A stretch of 7,117 nt of DNA from VHBM01 sp052386635 (GCA_052386635.1 JBQTJY010000051.1:1-7117), one strand, 5' to 3'. Positions 1 to 5,946 are shown, numbered from the stretch's first letter. Numbers and translations: made by a program. The notes: generated from the letters alone by a model not told the origin.

Positions 1-262
1 AAGCAAAGTTGTTAATTGCTTCATTTATCATTTCATCTTTACTTATAGTATTAATAGAAAATGTTGTTTTAATTTCAACCACTGTTTTCCCTTCAACTGT
101 AGTTACTATCACTTGTCGTGTTAAATCATTTACAACAGATTCATTTTGGTCTGTCTCATCTTGGCCAGCAACTAATTGTAGCGGTAATGAGAAAAAAAAC
201 AATGCTACACTTATCAAAAGAGTAAAACTCGATTTCAAGTTTTTATAATATTTAATAGACAT
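1..262 (-). CDS. Exported or membrane-anchored protein of unknown function, N-terminal part
   Basis: I translated this minus-strand reading frame by hand. It starts at ATG 262-260 and stays open for 87 codons to the window edge, so the C-terminus is missing. The N-terminus is a textbook signal sequence: a basic stretch (MSIKYYKNLKSS), then a hydrophobic core at about residues 13-31 (FTLLISVALFFFSLPLQLV), then a likely cleavage region at about VAG-QD, residues 31-35. The next residues are acidic and polar (DETDQNES), followed by a beta-rich stretch with T and V (RQVIVTTVEGKTVVEIKTT). This suggests a protein secreted or tethered outside the membrane. No family is recognised. An AGGA sequence lies 7 bases before the ATG and a TATA-like stretch lies at 282-289. 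The plus-strand frame over the same bases is a shadow. Confidence 0.72.
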   Translation of the reverse strand, partial: MSIKYYKNLKSSFTLLISVALFFFSLPLQLVAGQDETDQNESVVNDLTRQVIVTTVEGKTVVEIKTTFSINTISKDEMINEAINNFA

Positions 263-281
263 TCTTCTATCCTGCAATTCC

Positions 282-289
282 ATATATCT
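282..289 (-). promoter_or_regulatory. Possible TATA box for the left-edge exported protein gene
   Basis: Read on the minus strand, GATATATG is centred about 23 bp before the ATG at 262. Archaeal TATA boxes lie about 26 bp before the transcription start, so the mRNA would have almost no leader. The AGGA closer to the ATG could instead support translation with a leader. The call is weak because the region is AT-rich. Confidence 0.35.
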
Positions 290-371
290 ATCATTATTGG
301 ATAAAATCTTTATCGTTTATGGCTACAATGAAAGCCGAAGCGTATTTGAATAGTCATCTTGTCATAAGACT

Positions 372-941
372 ATGGCAGATTTTTCTTTAGATTATAATAT
401 TTTAGAAACATTTGGCTCTTTAGCTACTGCCATAGCTAGTATCATATTGATTTTTTTGTTATGGAAAACCATAAAACAAATGGAATATACTGTGCAGCTT
501 AGTAAACTACAAACCGAACATAGATTTCGGCCTTGGATTGGACCTGAGAGTGGGATAAAATATCTTAATACAACTAAAGACGGTGATCATCAGTTTGATG
601 TCATAATAAAAAATTTTGGTGAAATACCTGCATCTAATGTGACGGCATTTTACAAAATAAAAAACGAAATGATTGACAAATCGGAAATCACAAAAACAAA
701 TGTTGATCATAAATTTAATCTTGGGCCATTGCTGCCTAACATGGAAAAACATTATTGGTTTTTCATTAATTCTGATTTAATAAAAAAAGCAATTAATCAA
801 GAAACACAAATTTTTATCGGATTATTTTTTGGATATGAAGCAATCGGTAAACACAGTGGGTATGGCATGATAAGTCAATATGATTCAAAGACAAACACAT
901 TTGTGCATAAGGATATGTGGGTTGATGGATCTGATTCATAA
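372..941 (+). CDS. Single-pass membrane protein with soluble C-terminal domain, unknown function
   Basis: The product has 189 residues. One membrane segment lies near the N-terminus (about residues 13-32, core ATAIASIILIFLLW), followed by a polar, possibly helical linker (about 33-50). The remaining soluble domain is of mixed beta character. Residues 76-95 (FDVIIKNFGEIPASNVTAFY) resemble the 'V-x-N-x-G-x-x-P-A-x-x-V' strand-turn-strand pattern common in Ig-like or CARDB-like beta domains of membrane-tethered proteins. That resemblance is by eye only. No catalytic motif is visible, and the family is not recognised. The start follows from the ORF; an overlapping 23-codon ATG frame at 319-390 is considered spurious. 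It lies 58 bp before the cyclase gene on the same strand, so the two could be co-transcribed and this protein could be a membrane partner or sensor for the cyclase, though nothing in the sequence proves it. Confidence 0.75.
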   Translation: MADFSLDYNILETFGSLATAIASIILIFLLWKTIKQMEYTVQLSKLQTEHRFRPWIGPESGIKYLNTTKDGDHQFDVIIKNFGEIPASNVTAFYKIKNEMIDKSEITKTNVDHKFNLGPLLPNMEKHYWFFINSDLIKKAINQETQIFIGLFFGYEAIGKHSGYGMISQYDSKTNTFVHKDMWVDGSDS

Positions 942-999
942 CAGGAAAATTGAAATTAACTAAAATTACGTGTAGATAATGTTGGTGCTATAACAAAAA

Positions 1000-1911
1000 A
1001 TGTCAATAACAAGTCAAACTTCAATGAGCAAATTAATTCAGACTGTATTTGCGTCAGACAAGTTTCAAAAAACAATTAGAGATGGAGACGTTGGATACTT
1101 TGATATTCAAGAAAAAGTTTTTGTTCCCTCAAAGTTTGTACCGGTTTTAATTAAAGAAATTACTCATGGTCCATCTATTATTCTTGGTTCTAATAAAATG
1201 GATGATTATTTTTTCTTATGCCAAGTCAGGATAAAAAGAGCACTAGCAACAAGGTTTAGAACCGAAAAAGCCAAAAACTATAAGCAAACAATTTCGCGTT
1301 ATATCTCAAAAGAGTTTTTAAAATTACATGCAAACTCCACGATAAATTTTGCTGCATTATATGTTGATCTGGTGGGTTCAACACTCATGTCGATGAAGCT
1401 CTCCTCAGAACATCTATCAACTTTAATCAGTATTTTCACTCAAGAAATGGCTTCACTTGTGTCTATACACCACGGTTATGTTTTAAAATACGCAGGTGAT
1501 GCGGTAATAGCATTTTTCCCTGAAACTGAGAGCTTTTCTAAAATGTGTTATGATGCTCTGAATTGTGCGGTGGCAATGAATAACATAGTGCATCATGGTA
1601 TTAATCGTGCTATTATTGGTGCAGGATTTGAACCATTAAACATTAGAATAGGAATTGAGGCAGGTTCTAACAAGATCATGCTCATTGGTGGCGATATTGA
1701 CATTATAGGATTCAACATGAACATTGCAGCAAAGGTACAATCAATGGCAAGACCAGGCCATATAGGTATAGGGCAGCAATGTTATGCTGCATTAGACGAA
1801 GAATCTCAAAGTAAATTTGTACAACTAGATCTTGGTGACTCTTGGAAGTATAAGGATTCAGAAGGAAATCATTACAAGTTATATGAATATCAAGAACAAG
1901 AAGAACATTAA
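1000..1911 (+). CDS. Class III adenylate/guanylate cyclase domain protein
   Basis: The 303-residue protein ends in a class III nucleotidyl cyclase catalytic domain (about 114-265) that makes cyclic nucleotide from NTP. Visible motifs are AALYVDLVGST with metal-binding D123, then KYAGDAVIAFF with K163 as the base-selecting lysine and D167 as the second metal ligand. RIGIEAG follows (217-223), then DIIG with D234 as the partner base-selecting acid, and NIAAK with N241. The K163/D234 pair favours ATP over GTP, as known for the family. The usual transition-state arginine four residues after N241 is a lysine (K245). The helix before the domain (YKQTISRYISKEFLKL, 94-109) matches the linker typical of these cyclases. 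Residues 1-90 match no domain I recognise and have no membrane segment, so the protein is probably cytosolic. Class III cyclases act as dimers. Its stop lies 45 bp from the stop of the convergent KaiC-like gene. Confidence 0.92.
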   Translation: MSITSQTSMSKLIQTVFASDKFQKTIRDGDVGYFDIQEKVFVPSKFVPVLIKEITHGPSIILGSNKMDDYFFLCQVRIKRALATRFRTEKAKNYKQTISRYISKEFLKLHANSTINFAALYVDLVGSTLMSMKLSSEHLSTLISIFTQEMASLVSIHHGYVLKYAGDAVIAFFPETESFSKMCYDALNCAVAMNNIVHHGINRAIIGAGFEPLNIRIGIEAGSNKIMLIGGDIDIIGFNMNIAAKVQSMARPGHIGIGQQCYAALDEESQSKFVQLDLGDSWKYKDSEGNHYKLYEYQEQEEH

Positions 1912-1942
1912 ATCATCAAAAAACATCCTTTACATTAGTAAG

Positions 1943-1950
1943 AAAAAAAA
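1943..1950 (-). terminator. Poly-T terminator after the KaiC-like operon
   Basis: An uninterrupted run of eight A on the plus strand is read as T8 on the minus strand, beginning 5 bases after the stop codon at 1956. A second run (T6 at 1918-1923) follows further downstream. U-tracts without a required hairpin are the normal archaeal termination signal. Its position between convergent genes fits. Confidence 0.6.
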
Positions 1951-1955
1951 TCTGT

Positions 1956-2714
1956 CTATTTTTCACTAAAAATAGTTTCAGTTGGGTACACTTCGATTCC
2001 AACTTTATCAACAATAGTGTAAGGATGGGGTTTGTTATCCACTTGCACTCCGCGCATTTTAGATACTTGAATCGCTCTTGTCCCATCTTTTAACAAGTAC
2101 ATGCCAATGACACCATCCGCAAGATATTCTTCAGTATTAATTCCTCTGTTTATGTCATAAACAGTAGCCTCACTTATTATGACAGTTGTCACATCAAGTG
2201 TTGAAAGCGATTCTATTAGCGACAATATCGCGCTTCGTCTTTGAGCATCGTCAGGAAATCTAAATGTCAAAGCTGTCAGATCATCTATAACAACTCTTTT
2301 TGCACCGATTTTTTCTATATGTAAAGAAAGTAAGTCTATCAAGTCCTCCAAAGTAAGATCTTCTGGAGCATATACTGCATCAACTGAGTTTGTTGCTTGA
2401 GGCAGCCTTCTTATTGCAGAACCTTCCAGAAACAAAAATCTACCATTTTTCTCATACATATCAAAATCCCATCCAAATTGGAGCATGTCATGCATGAAAG
2501 CCTTTTTTGAATAATCAAGACTCACATAGATAGTACCTTCATTGTATTTTTCTAGCCCTTCTTTTAGAAACTGTGTACATAGAATCGATTTTCCACTTCC
2601 AGGACCTCCTAAAACAAGAATCGTTCTTTTCTCTGGCAGTCCACCAGAAAGTAAAACATCTAGACCTTCTATTCCAGTAGATAATTTTTTTGGTTGAGTG
2701 GATTGAACAGTCAT
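1956..2714 (-). CDS. KaiC-like RecA-superfamily ATPase, apparently nucleotide-binding competent
   Basis: The 252-residue single-domain protein belongs to the KaiC/RadA-like ATPases. It opens with the family signature STGIEGLDVLLSGGLPEK (12-29), followed by a complete Walker A loop GGPGSGKS (36-43). Walker B is RVVIDD (140-145). Near the end, SKMRGVQ (218-224) is the KaiC-type KMRG motif, and the tail with YTIVDKVGIEV matches the family's closing strands. The acidic pair that follows strand 2 in KaiC (Glu-Glu) reads D67-Y68 here, so catalysis may be slow or altered. The gene starts 18 bp after the stop of the zinc-ribbon pseudo-KaiC gene, with no TATA-like element in the spacer, so the two are almost certainly one transcript. 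Archaeal KaiC-like proteins act as ATP-driven oligomeric switches in signalling. The specific target here is unknown. It is too short to be the double-domain cyanobacterial clock KaiC. Confidence 0.9.
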   Translation of the reverse strand: MTVQSTQPKKLSTGIEGLDVLLSGGLPEKRTILVLGGPGSGKSILCTQFLKEGLEKYNEGTIYVSLDYSKKAFMHDMLQFGWDFDMYEKNGRFLFLEGSAIRRLPQATNSVDAVYAPEDLTLEDLIDLLSLHIEKIGAKRVVIDDLTALTFRFPDDAQRRSAILSLIESLSTLDVTTVIISEATVYDINRGINTEEYLADGVIGMYLLKDGTRAIQVSKMRGVQVDNKPHPYTIVDKVGIEVYPTETIFSEK

Positions 2715-2732
2715 AGATTATTTCTCAAATTA

Positions 2733-3917
2733 TTAATTATGTTGAATTAACAAATTTTCCCGTATTAGTTGAACTTCTTTTGAAGAGTATCTGCTGTTGT
2801 TTAATCTTCTAACCCGCATAAACATCCTTGGCTCACCTTGTAATTCTTTTTCATATATCTCAACTTGACCATCAAACAGATCAAGTAAAGATTGCACATC
2901 TTCTTTTGAGTGCATATGAGGATTAAGTGTTGCTAGTATTGTAAAGTTTTTTTGCTTAAACTTTGTGATTGTCTCTCTAAGCCATTTTCTTGTATTTACT
3001 GACTGATTTGACAGTAAAGTATCTGAAAGTATGTCAATAACTAATCTTTTTGATTTTTCTTGACCCGATATTTTTTCAATGTTGTTTAGTAAAGTAGTTA
3101 AAGTAACAGAAAGTTCGGTCAATCTCTCCACTCCTCTTACTTGCACACAGTTTTCTGTAGCGCATTTTAATGATCCTAGATCAAGTTGTGTGTTACAAAT
3201 TACTTGATAAATCAATTTGCTTTGTATTATTTTTTCATTTTGACCCAACTTATTATCAGTTGCAACATAAACTACGATTTCAGATTGATCTAGGCCAGTT
3301 TCGACAAATCTAGTTACAATAATCTCTTTTTCTTCACAAGCAGGTGATGTAATTAGCAAAACTCCATTTTTTGGAATACCTCCATACAAAGCATCGTCTA
3401 CCATTTTTTGTCCAAATGCAACTTTATTTGGATCAAACATAACAGCTAGCTCTTCATTAGATTGTTCACTAGGTTCAACTTGTTGTCTAGTTGCAGATCT
3501 GCCACAGTTTCTACAAAAGTTTTCTCCGGTGGCAATTGGATTTAAACACACATCGCACACCTTTTCTTTTTCTGTGATATGCGGCGAAGTAGAACCAATA
3601 ATTTCATGTTTTATTTTGGAAAATTCCTGTTCTGCTTCATTTTCATCTATGTATGATGATGGTACAGCAAAATTAAACTCAAATAAAATATTTACATTAT
3701 TTGATACTTGTTTTAACGACACCTTTAGCATAGTTTTTACATCATGAAGATTTTTTGCAAGCAGACCGCGTTTTCCTCTTTTTACTTCCATATCTGATGG
3801 CCATGTTGTTGATGATTCTGTAAATCCAATAGCTGACAATTTTTTTAATACTGTATCAAAAGTAGCACCAATATCTCCATTAACCGTCATGGATTTTGTT
3901 ATTATTGTGTTGGCCAT
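2733..3917 (-). CDS. Zinc-ribbon protein with degenerate KaiC-like (pseudo-ATPase) domain
   Basis: The 394-residue protein has three parts. Residues 1-110 form a globular domain of unknown family, with a mix of helix and strand (IGATFDTVLKKLSAIGF; KTMLKVSLKQ; VNILFEFNFAV). Residues 121-138 form a zinc ribbon, CDVC...CRNC (C121, C124, C135, C138). Residues 160-385 follow the KaiC-like plan: FGQKMVDDALYGGIPKNG matches the family opening, RLVIDIL (291-297) matches Walker B, and MRVRRLNNSRYSSKEVQL (367-384) matches the closing KMRG-like region. The P-loop has decayed to SPACEEKE (191-198): the lysine remains, but the glycine before it and the serine/threonine after it are glutamates. ATP hydrolysis is therefore unlikely. 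Co-transcription with the intact KaiC-like ATPase suggests a regulatory or scaffold partner, with the zinc ribbon contacting protein or nucleic acid. That role is inference. A TATA-like element at 3946-3954 could start the operon. Confidence 0.85.
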   Translation of the reverse strand: MANTIITKSMTVNGDIGATFDTVLKKLSAIGFTESSTTWPSDMEVKRGKRGLLAKNLHDVKTMLKVSLKQVSNNVNILFEFNFAVPSSYIDENEAEQEFSKIKHEIIGSTSPHITEKEKVCDVCLNPIATGENFCRNCGRSATRQQVEPSEQSNEELAVMFDPNKVAFGQKMVDDALYGGIPKNGVLLITSPACEEKEIIVTRFVETGLDQSEIVVYVATDNKLGQNEKIIQSKLIYQVICNTQLDLGSLKCATENCVQVRGVERLTELSVTLTTLLNNIEKISGQEKSKRLVIDILSDTLLSNQSVNTRKWLRETITKFKQKNFTILATLNPHMHSKEDVQSLLDLFDGQVEIYEKELQGEPRMFMRVRRLNNSRYSSKEVQLIRENLLIQHN

Positions 3918-3945
3918 GATTTACCTAATCCTAACCACAAATAAG

Positions 3946-3954
3946 CGTTATAAG
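3946..3954 (-). promoter_or_regulatory. Likely TATA box of the pseudo-KaiC/KaiC operon
   Basis: On the minus strand, CTTATAACG is preceded by AAACC, a plausible BRE. It is centred about 33 bp before the ATG at 3917, so transcription would begin with a leader of about 6-7 bases. An AGGT lies close before the ATG. The position fits archaeal rules, but short AT-rich matches are common here. Confidence 0.45.
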
Positions 3955-3978
3955 GGTTTGTTGTGAATCTGATAATTT

Positions 3979-4021
3979 TTGAGTGATGCTCAACTGTAAC
4001 ACTTTCAAAAGATGTGTTACA
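3979..4021 (-). repeat. Two adjacent inverted repeats at the end of the prepilin peptidase gene
   Basis: TGTAACAC (3995-4002) and GTGTTACA (4014-4021) form a perfect 8-bp inverted repeat with an 11-base loop, and the right arm covers the peptidase stop codon (4019-4017). One base further, TTGAG (3979-3983) and CTCAA (3989-3993) form a 5-bp stem with a 5-base loop. Neither is followed by a T-run on the minus strand, so this is not a classic intrinsic terminator. It could stabilise or process the mRNA 3' end, or be a protein-binding site upstream of the pseudo-KaiC promoter. Confidence 0.55.
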
Positions 4022-4709
4022 AAATGGTTGTTAATGAATTGATTACCACATCACCAAAAAGAAGCTGAACTCCAACACCAGCTGTAATGTAAATAATCAA
4101 CGGGATTCCTGGTGTCACCCATGTGTTCTTGGCATTACAAAATTCTGATTTTTCTGCATGATGTATAGCAAAGTCCAATTTTTTGTGATCCTCTTCAGTT
4201 CTTTCAATTGGAAAACTATATTTTGGATTAGCTGCTCTATAGCCAAGAAACATAGCACAGATTTTTCTTAATTTACTTTCATTAAATCCTGAAAAAATAT
4301 CCTTGTGATTTAAAACTGCAATTGAGTTTCGTGTAAAGTTTATCAGCAGTATTACTGTAGAAAGAAGTGTCGCATTTGTAAGAGTAGTGAGTGGTGTGAT
4401 AAAATTTTCTGTTAGTGTTATTTGTGGTGTTAGTACTGCTAAAACAATTAAACTAAATGAATCCGCTCCTCCAAACATTCCAACTCTCCATAAAATTACT
4501 GCGACGGGTGCAATTATCAAGGAAATAAGCAATTTTATACTGATCTCACCAATATCTGATTCAAAGAAAATTAGTATGGCTCCAATTGCTCCAAAAACTA
4601 CCCATAATCCATCATGGATTTGTCTTTTCCAAACATCTAATACAGAAGCAATAGCAAGCATTACCACTGCCAGCACAATTCTAATAAGATACACATCAAA
4701 TATTTCCAC
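4017..4709 (-). CDS. Archaeal prepilin/prearchaellin peptidase (A24 family, FlaK/PibD-like)
   Basis: This is a membrane aspartic protease that removes the class III signal peptide from archaeal pilins and archaellins at the cytoplasmic membrane face. At 230 residues it matches the family's usual size. Two catalytic aspartates are visible: D25 in ASVLDVWKRQIHD and D83 in MFGGADSF, the archaeal version of the GxGD motif. Hydrophobic segments lie at about 6-25, 36-50, 57-75, 85-97, 112-125 and 199-218. A soluble loop of about 70 residues (127-198) precedes the last segment, as in archaeal members, and the WVTPGIPL transition (197-204) is typical. The start codon is GTG at 4709-4707: the only nearby upstream ATG (4716) is out of frame, and starting at M17 would remove most of the first membrane segment. 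No pilin gene is visible in the window, so its substrates lie elsewhere. It lies upstream of the KaiC-like genes on the same strand but is separated from them by 99 bp and a likely promoter. Confidence 0.88.
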   Translation of the reverse strand: MEIFDVYLIRIVLAVVMLAIASVLDVWKRQIHDGLWVVFGAIGAILIFFESDIGEISIKLLISLIIAPVAVILWRVGMFGGADSFSLIVLAVLTPQITLTENFITPLTTLTNATLLSTVILLINFTRNSIAVLNHKDIFSGFNESKLRKICAMFLGYRAANPKYSFPIERTEEDHKKLDFAIHHAEKSEFCNAKNTWVTPGIPLIIYITAGVGVQLLFGDVVINSLTTIL

Positions 4710-4918
4710 GATACATTCACTTTGTTTAGTACAATAAAATCATGTTTTCAATTTGTTTTCTTTTGTGGGTTAAATAATATCATCAATGAATTTTTATGGA
4801 TCCCTATATAGATCATTTTCTTACGAGATATTCACAAAACCAAAACTTCCAATTTTACGATTATGATTCATACTATTATGGGCACAAATATTAACAACGG
4901 TTAGTCACTATCGAAGTA
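4710..4918. other. 209-bp divergent intergenic region with promoter-like elements
   Basis: This region separates the minus-strand peptidase gene from the plus-strand KaiC-like gene and must hold both promoters. Besides the element at 4732-4740, CTATATAG at 4804-4811 is the strongest TATA-like match for the plus strand. It would give a leader of roughly 85 bases for the gene at 4919. ATG frames at 4786-4866 (26 codons) and 4879-4905 (8 codons) lie here but have no coding support. No RNA gene is evident. Confidence 0.4.
4732..4740 (-). promoter_or_regulatory. Possible TATA box of the prepilin peptidase gene (leaderless)
   Basis: The minus-strand TTTTATTG is centred about 27 bp before the GTG start, with no Shine-Dalgarno-like sequence between. 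This spacing would place the first transcribed base at or next to the GTG, giving a leaderless mRNA that begins with GTG. It supports the chosen start but has not been demonstrated. Confidence 0.42.
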
Positions 4919-5650
4919 ATGGTATATAGAATTCCAACACAGATTACTGGTTTTGATGAGATGATTGAAGGCGGACTTCCTGTTGGTAGTATTGTTTTAT
5001 TGGCTGGTAATGCAGGAAGCGGAAAAACACTGTTTTCTTCTCATCTAATAAAAGCTAATTCGACATATGGGAAAAGCCTGTATTGTGGATTCTTTGAAAA
5101 AAAGGAGCACTTTATCGATAATGCAGAAAAATTTGGATTTGATTTTAAACGATTAGAAAAAGAAGGCAAATTAGTAATTTCTGAGTTTTTCCCTATTTTA
5201 GAAGAAGGCATAACAATGCTTGTTTCAGCTATAGAATCAGATCTTGTAAAGATCAAGCCTTCCTTACTGATTATAGATTCTGTATCGACTCTTGCAGGTG
5301 ATATCAAGGGAAGGCAAGAAGTAAGGATGCTTTTAAAAATGATTGATCAAATAACAAAATCACAAAACGTAACCGTAATTTTAGTAACAGAACTTCCACT
5401 TAATGTAAGTGAAGTTGGATTTGGAGTAGAAGAGTTTATGGCAGATAGCATAATCATGATGCGTTATGTTGAAGTTGATGGTATAATAAAACGGTGTCTT
5501 GCAGTGATGAAGATGCGTGAAACAAACCATGATATGAACATACATGAATATGTTATAAAATCAAAAGGAATCGAGGTAAAAGACAGGATGAAAGGCGTAG
5601 AAGGCCTGATGATCACATCATCTAAACTACGTAGTAATTATTCAGAATAA
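4919..5650 (+). CDS. KaiC-like RecA-superfamily ATPase with intact Walker motifs
   Basis: The 243-residue single-domain ATPase is built like the other intact KaiC-like protein in the window but is clearly distinct in sequence. It opens with ITGFDEMIEGGLPVGS (9-24) and has Walker A GNAGSGKT (30-37). E60 after strand 2 (GFFEKKEHF) stands at the first catalytic-glutamate position, with K61 at the second. Walker B is LLIIDS (116-121). The end carries KMRETNHDMN (198-207), then HEYVIKSKGIEV, the family's closing strands. The KMRG glycine is replaced by E201. A polar tail of about 23 residues (221-243) follows. Members are cytosolic ATP-dependent oligomeric switches; the archaellum factor ArlH is a relative, but nothing here identifies this gene as arlH, since no arlI or arlJ lies beside it. 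It is transcribed away from the prepilin peptidase. No strong ribosome binding site is visible. Confidence 0.9.
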   Translation: MVYRIPTQITGFDEMIEGGLPVGSIVLLAGNAGSGKTLFSSHLIKANSTYGKSLYCGFFEKKEHFIDNAEKFGFDFKRLEKEGKLVISEFFPILEEGITMLVSAIESDLVKIKPSLLIIDSVSTLAGDIKGRQEVRMLLKMIDQITKSQNVTVILVTELPLNVSEVGFGVEEFMADSIIMMRYVEVDGIIKRCLAVMKMRETNHDMNIHEYVIKSKGIEVKDRMKGVEGLMITSSKLRSNYSE

Positions 5651-5688
5651 ACCAAATCCTATATTCTATAAATAAATCCAGATTTGTT

Positions 5689-5695
5689 AAAAAAA
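5689..5695 (-). terminator. Poly-T terminator after the first ribbon-helix-helix gene
   Basis: Seven A on the plus strand are read as T7 on the minus strand, 11 bases after the stop at 5707. This is the usual form of an archaeal terminator. The plus-strand KaiC-like gene ends at 5650, so the signal lies between convergent genes. Confidence 0.5.
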
Positions 5696-5706
5696 TTTGT
5701 ATTAAA

Positions 5707-5907
5707 TTATTTTAAGCTATTTTCTTCTTTTGCACGTTTTGCAAATTCTTTTGCAGAAGAGGACTTTGAATATTTTACAATATAGTCTAACATCGCATCC
5801 TCTAATGATTTCTTAAAATCCCCTTTTTTTAGACCCATTCTAGTATAGATGACATCGCGAAATTCTTTTAGAATCTCCTCATCAATCTTTGCGTTTATTT
5901 GTGTCAT
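5707..5907 (-). CDS. Ribbon-helix-helix (CopG/Arc-type) DNA-binding protein, copy 1
   Basis: The 66-residue protein has the length and layout of a ribbon-helix-helix regulator. A short N-terminal strand (TQINAKID, 2-9) would pair with its dimer partner and enter the DNA major groove. Helix A is EEILKEFRDVIYTRM (10-24), then comes the turn GLKKGDF and helix B KKSLEDAMLDYIVKY (32-46). A charged C-terminal tail (47-66, SSSAKEFAKRAKEENSLK) is absent from its neighbour. About 31 of 47 core residues match the gene product at 6132-5977, so the pair is a tandem duplication. A TATA element at the right distance and the lack of a ribosome binding site suggest a leaderless mRNA. It may repress its own promoter. 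An antitoxin role is possible for this fold, but no toxin gene is adjacent. Confidence 0.82.
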   Translation of the reverse strand: MTQINAKIDEEILKEFRDVIYTRMGLKKGDFKKSLEDAMLDYIVKYSKSSSAKEFAKRAKEENSLK

Positions 5908-5919
5908 ACTAATATCAGT
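5908..5919. repeat. Near-palindrome next to the start of RHH copy 1, possible operator
   Basis: ACTAATATCAGT is a 12-bp inverted repeat with one mismatched pair out of six. It directly abuts the start codon, downstream of the TATA element, where a bound ribbon-helix-helix dimer would block transcription. Chance occurrence is possible in such AT-rich DNA. Confidence 0.35.
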
Positions 5920-5928
5920 ATTAATCCA

Positions 5929-5946
5929 GAATATAAAGATATCTAT
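5929..5946 (-). promoter_or_regulatory. TATA-containing promoter of RHH copy 1
   Basis: On the minus strand this reads ATAGATATCTTTATATTC. The TATA part (TTTATATTC) is centred about 27 bp before the ATG at 5907, which predicts a leaderless mRNA. The block matches 15 of 18 bases of the one before RHH copy 2 (6153-6170), at nearly the same distance from the start, which supports function. Confidence 0.6.

Noticed and set aside
9..248. Plus-strand 79-codon ORF
   Set aside because: It is antisense to the minus-strand frame that encodes a clear signal peptide and an open frame to the edge. Its own product has no domain or plausible start context.
319..390. 23-codon ATG frame overlapping the start of the 189-aa gene
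   Set aside because: It is very short, out of frame with the downstream gene, has no ribosome binding site, and its product has no features beyond a few hydrophobic residues.
4387..4737. Plus-strand 116-codon ORF over the peptidase gene
   Set aside because: It is antisense to the prepilin peptidase, whose catalytic motifs and membrane pattern make the minus strand the coding one.
4786..4866. 26-codon ORF in the divergent spacer (and an 8-codon ORF at 4879-4905)
   Set aside because: There is no homology that I recognise, no ribosome binding site, and the length is expected by chance in AT-rich spacer.
4919..5650. KaiC-like gene as arlH of an archaellum operon
   Set aside because: No arlI, arlJ, archaellin or other archaellum gene is beside it, and the ATPase carries only general KaiC-family features.
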